Shown here: positions 62,305 to 64,000 of the stretch, piece after piece
Layout of the letters: each line of letters opens with the position of its first letter
Position numbering within the stretch: the stretch's first letter is position 1
From: Pseudomonas entomophila
GTDB lineage: Bacteria; Pseudomonadota; Gammaproteobacteria; Pseudomonadales; Pseudomonadaceae
Direction of reading: 5' to 3'
DNA: 64,000 nt
NCBI RefSeq assembly: GCF_023277925.1
Contig: NZ_CP063832.1
Span: 930,001-994,000, forward strand
Translations under genes and position numbers: made by a program
The notes under the pieces: model-generated
Told to the model about the DNA's origin: nothing
Seen by the model: the letters and a program-made list of their open reading frames with translations, nothing else
Databases searched by the model: none

Positions 62305-63207
62305 ATGGCTACTTTTGAGCAGCGCCCAGGCGGCGCATGGCGGGCAAAGATCCGCCGTAAGGGATACCCCGCACTCTCCGCAACTTTCGACACCAAGGCC
62401 GAGGCCCAACGATGGGCGGCTGAGATCGAGGGCGACATGTCGCGGGCACGCTTCGTCGACATGCGCGAGGCTGAGCGAACCACTCTGTCCGAAGCCCTCG
62501 ACCGGTATGCCCGCGAGGTCAGCTCAACGAAGAAGGGCGCCAAGCAGGAACTGACCAGGATCAACAAGTGGAAGAAGCATGCGTTCGCCGGCAAAAGCCT
62601 GGCCGCGCTGAGATCCAGTGATTTTGCGTTGTACAGGGATGATGAGCTCAAGGAGGGAAGGTCCACAGCCACGGTCCGGCTGGACCTGGCGATCATCAGC
62701 CACCTGTATACGGTGGCGATCAAGGACTGGGGTATTGAGGGGCTGAGCAACCCGGTAATGAAACTGCGCATGCCCAAGGGGGCAAAGGAGCGGGATCGGC
62801 GGCCGCTCAGTTTCGAACTGGCCAGCGTGATCGAGAAGGCGGGGGAGATTCATGCCGAAATGCCGGCGATTATCCAGCTCGCGGTCGAGACGGCCATGCG
62901 CCGCAGCGAGTTGCTGTGGCTGCGCCGCGAGAGCGTGAAGGCCAAGCATGTGTTGCTCGAGGATACGAAGAATGGCAGCCGTCGGCTTGTGCCGCTGTCC
63001 TCCAGGGCCAGGGCGCTGCTCGACGGCTTGCCGGTTCGGTTGGATGGGAAGATCTTCTCGTTGTCGCCGCATTCGGTGAGCCAGTACTTCCACCGGGCGT
63101 GCAAAGCGGCCCTGGTCCGCGACCTGCACTTCCATGACCTTCGCCATGAGGGCACGTCCAGGCTGTTCGAGAAGGGGTTGTCGATCATGGAGGTGGCCAC
63201 CAGCTGA
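62305..63207 (+). pseudogene. Island tyrosine integrase, C-terminus lost
   Basis: 300 codons from MATFEQRPGGAWRAKIRRKG. An arm-binding N-terminus and SAM-like core are followed by the catalytic domain: R199 (AMRRSELLWL), K222, and H277/R280/H281 in HFHDLRHEG. It then runs LSIMEVATS-stop, so the usual ITGH and catalytic tyrosine (near YTH) are missing. The breakpoint at about 63200 abuts IS66 sequence. It belongs to the type that integrates at tRNA 3' ends, as it lies 140 bases past tRNA-Cys. Inactive as it stands. Confidence 0.85.
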
Positions 63208-63252
63208 CTTTTGTTCGCCACGTGCAAATCAAAGAACTTGCGTCGGGCGTGG
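63201..63252 (-). pseudogene. IS66 transposase TnpC fragment, inverted orientation
   Basis: On the minus strand: HARRKFFDLHVANKSQL, an internal stretch of IS66 TnpC. It directly abuts a later part of TnpC on the plus strand at about 63252. Confidence 0.75.
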
Positions 63253-63712
63253 GACATGAGTGATGAAGAGCGCTGGCGAATACGACAAGAATTGGCGGTG
63301 CCGATCCTCAAAAAACTGCATGACTGGATGTTGGCTCAGCGAGACCTGGTGCCCAATGGATCAGCCACGGCCAAAGCCTTCGATTACAGCCTGAAACGCT
63401 GGGTAGCGCTGACGCGCTACCTGGATGATGGGGCTGTGCCCATCGACAACAACCAGGTCGAAAACCAGATACGGCCATGGGCACTCGGGCGCTCGAACTG
63501 GTTATTTGCGGGATCCCTGCGCAGCGGTAAGCGGGCTGCAGCAATCATGAGTTTGATCCAGTCGGCGCGCATGAATGGGCATGATCCGTATGCCTATCTC
63601 AAAGATGTGCTGACGCGGCTGCCGACCCAACGGGCCAGTGAGATCGGACAGTTGCTGCCGCATCAGTGGGTGCCGGCATGACTTACGCAAGGTGAGTTCG
63701 CCGGACGCTTAC
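63253..63712 (+). mobile_element. IS66-family TnpC C-terminal fragment with right end
   Basis: Reads MSDEERWRIRQELAVPILKK ... to HQWVPA-stop at 63681, the C-terminal third of IS66 TnpC; IDNNQVENQIRPWALGRSNW includes the last catalytic acidic residue (the E in VEN), while the earlier DD residues are absent. The element's right terminal repeat follows: CGCCGGACGCTTAC ends at 63712. It is thus a 5'-truncated transposon remnant. Confidence 0.85.
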
Positions 63713-63713
63713 A

Positions 63714-63770
63714 GTCGACGGGCTTGGGGTAGAGGTACACTTTTTCGACTTTGGCGTCGGGTCGCATCAT
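63714..63770 (-). pseudogene. IS66 TnpB N-terminal fragment, opposite orientation
   Basis: Minus strand from 63770: MMRPDAKVEKVYLYPKPVD, the start of IS66 TnpB (Orf2). It breaks right where the plus-oriented IS66 right end (63712) begins. Confidence 0.75.
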
Positions 63771-63855
63771 GGTCGGCGAGCTCCAGAAAGAAATCGGGAG
63801 CACAGCATCGGGGATCAGGTAAGCGCTTTGAATGTGGGGTTCATGGAGCGCTTAC
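63771..63855 (-). mobile_element. Left end of a second, minus-oriented IS66-family element
   Basis: Minus strand starts GTAAGCGCTCC at 63855, matching the other end's GTAAGCGTCC, and leads into the tnpB leader. A short inverted copy (GTAAGCGC at 63819) makes a subterminal hairpin. Confidence 0.65.
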
Positions 63856-63911
63856 ACTCGAACTCGCCTTCACACACGTCGTAGGCCATCGTCTTGTCGC
63901 CGTAGTAGGCT

Positions 63912-63963
63912 CGCCCAATGTAAAAACCCGCAGGTTCAAATCTGCGGGTTTTTACATTGGGCG
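63912..63963. repeat. Perfect 22-base inverted repeat (hairpin, bidirectional terminator-like)
   Basis: Left arm 63912-63933 and right arm 63942-63963 are exact complements around the 8-base loop GTTCAAAT. The central portion (AAAAACCCGCAG/CTGCGGGTTTTT) looks like a terminator usable in both directions. The region 63856-64000 contains no complete gene; a short minus-strand frame (GRAYYGDKTMAYDVCEGEFE) ends at the IS66 border. Confidence 0.75.
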
Positions 63964-64000
63964 TGGAGCGGGGGCCGTATAAACCGGCTCGTATGAATTA

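Noticed and set aside
63930..63945. GGTTCAAATC resembling a tRNA T-arm in the right-edge hairpin
   Set aside because: The loop fits, but a five-base T-stem with correct pairing cannot be made and no acceptor or anticodon arms exist; it is just the loop of the hairpin.

Overview
The window is high-GC chromosomal DNA of a Pseudomonas, most likely of the P. putida group. Evidence: the conserved block purB-hflD-mnmA-nudJ / idh / icd / cspD / clpS-clpA / infA / bpt-aat / ftsK-lolA-rarA-crcB-serS-cysG / tusDCBE, the presence of both a monomeric and a dimeric NADP isocitrate dehydrogenase, and many intergenic REP palindromes ending in CTCCTAC. No plasmid, rRNA or CRISPR signal was seen. Most of the window is ordinary core genome.

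Layout. 1-6.5 kb: a DUF1275 membrane protein cut by the window edge, a GNAT, a small P-loop NTPase, nhaB, a dienoyl-CoA-isomerase-type crotonase, nudC and a TSUP permease. 6.5-10 kb: a polyamine-catabolism-type set (PuuA-like ligase, XRE-cupin regulator, PuuB-like oxidase). 10-14 kb: topB and a family I.3 RTX lipase with no exporter nearby. 14-22 kb: GNAT-roxA, purB, hflD-mnmA, nudJ and monomeric idh. 22-29 kb: icd, cspD and the bacterial N-degron genes clpS, clpA, bpt and aat around infA. 29-37 kb: ftsK, lolA, rarA, crcB, serS, cysG. 37-42.7 kb: a glutathionyl-hydroquinone-reductase-like protein, tusDCB-tusE-ybiB, an NCS2 permease and a YccA/BI-1 protein.

Accessory segment 1 (42.8-47 kb). 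It starts at tRNA-Ser(UGA) with a strong sigma-70 promoter. A frameshifted phage-integrase relic follows, then a two-gene RNA-repair cassette: an ATP-dependent RNA ligase and a fusion of an HD phosphohydrolase with a polynucleotide kinase (HD-Pnk architecture). Together these could heal and seal broken RNA. Beyond lie a CigR-like protein and FosA. This cassette is the best candidate for an under-described system here.

47-61 kb is mostly housekeeping and regulatory: a second TSUP permease with a divergent LysR gene, a MASE1-GGDEF cyclase, an SLC13-type transporter, small envelope proteins, a methyltransferase, a lipid/acyl-CoA-type gene group (SDR, phosphotransferase, SCP2, histidine phosphatase) and sohB.

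Accessory segment 2 (62 kb to the right edge). tRNA-Cys(GCA) is followed by a tyrosine integrase that has lost its C-terminus to a tangle of oppositely oriented IS66-family fragments: an inverted piece of TnpC, a TnpC C-terminus with its right end, and a TnpB start with its left end. This is the decayed left border of an island that continues beyond the window.

Linked pathways: MnmA with TusBCD-TusE (tRNA 2-thiouridine); ClpS-ClpA-Bpt-Aat (N-degron proteolysis); the PuuA/PuuB/regulator set (amine catabolism).
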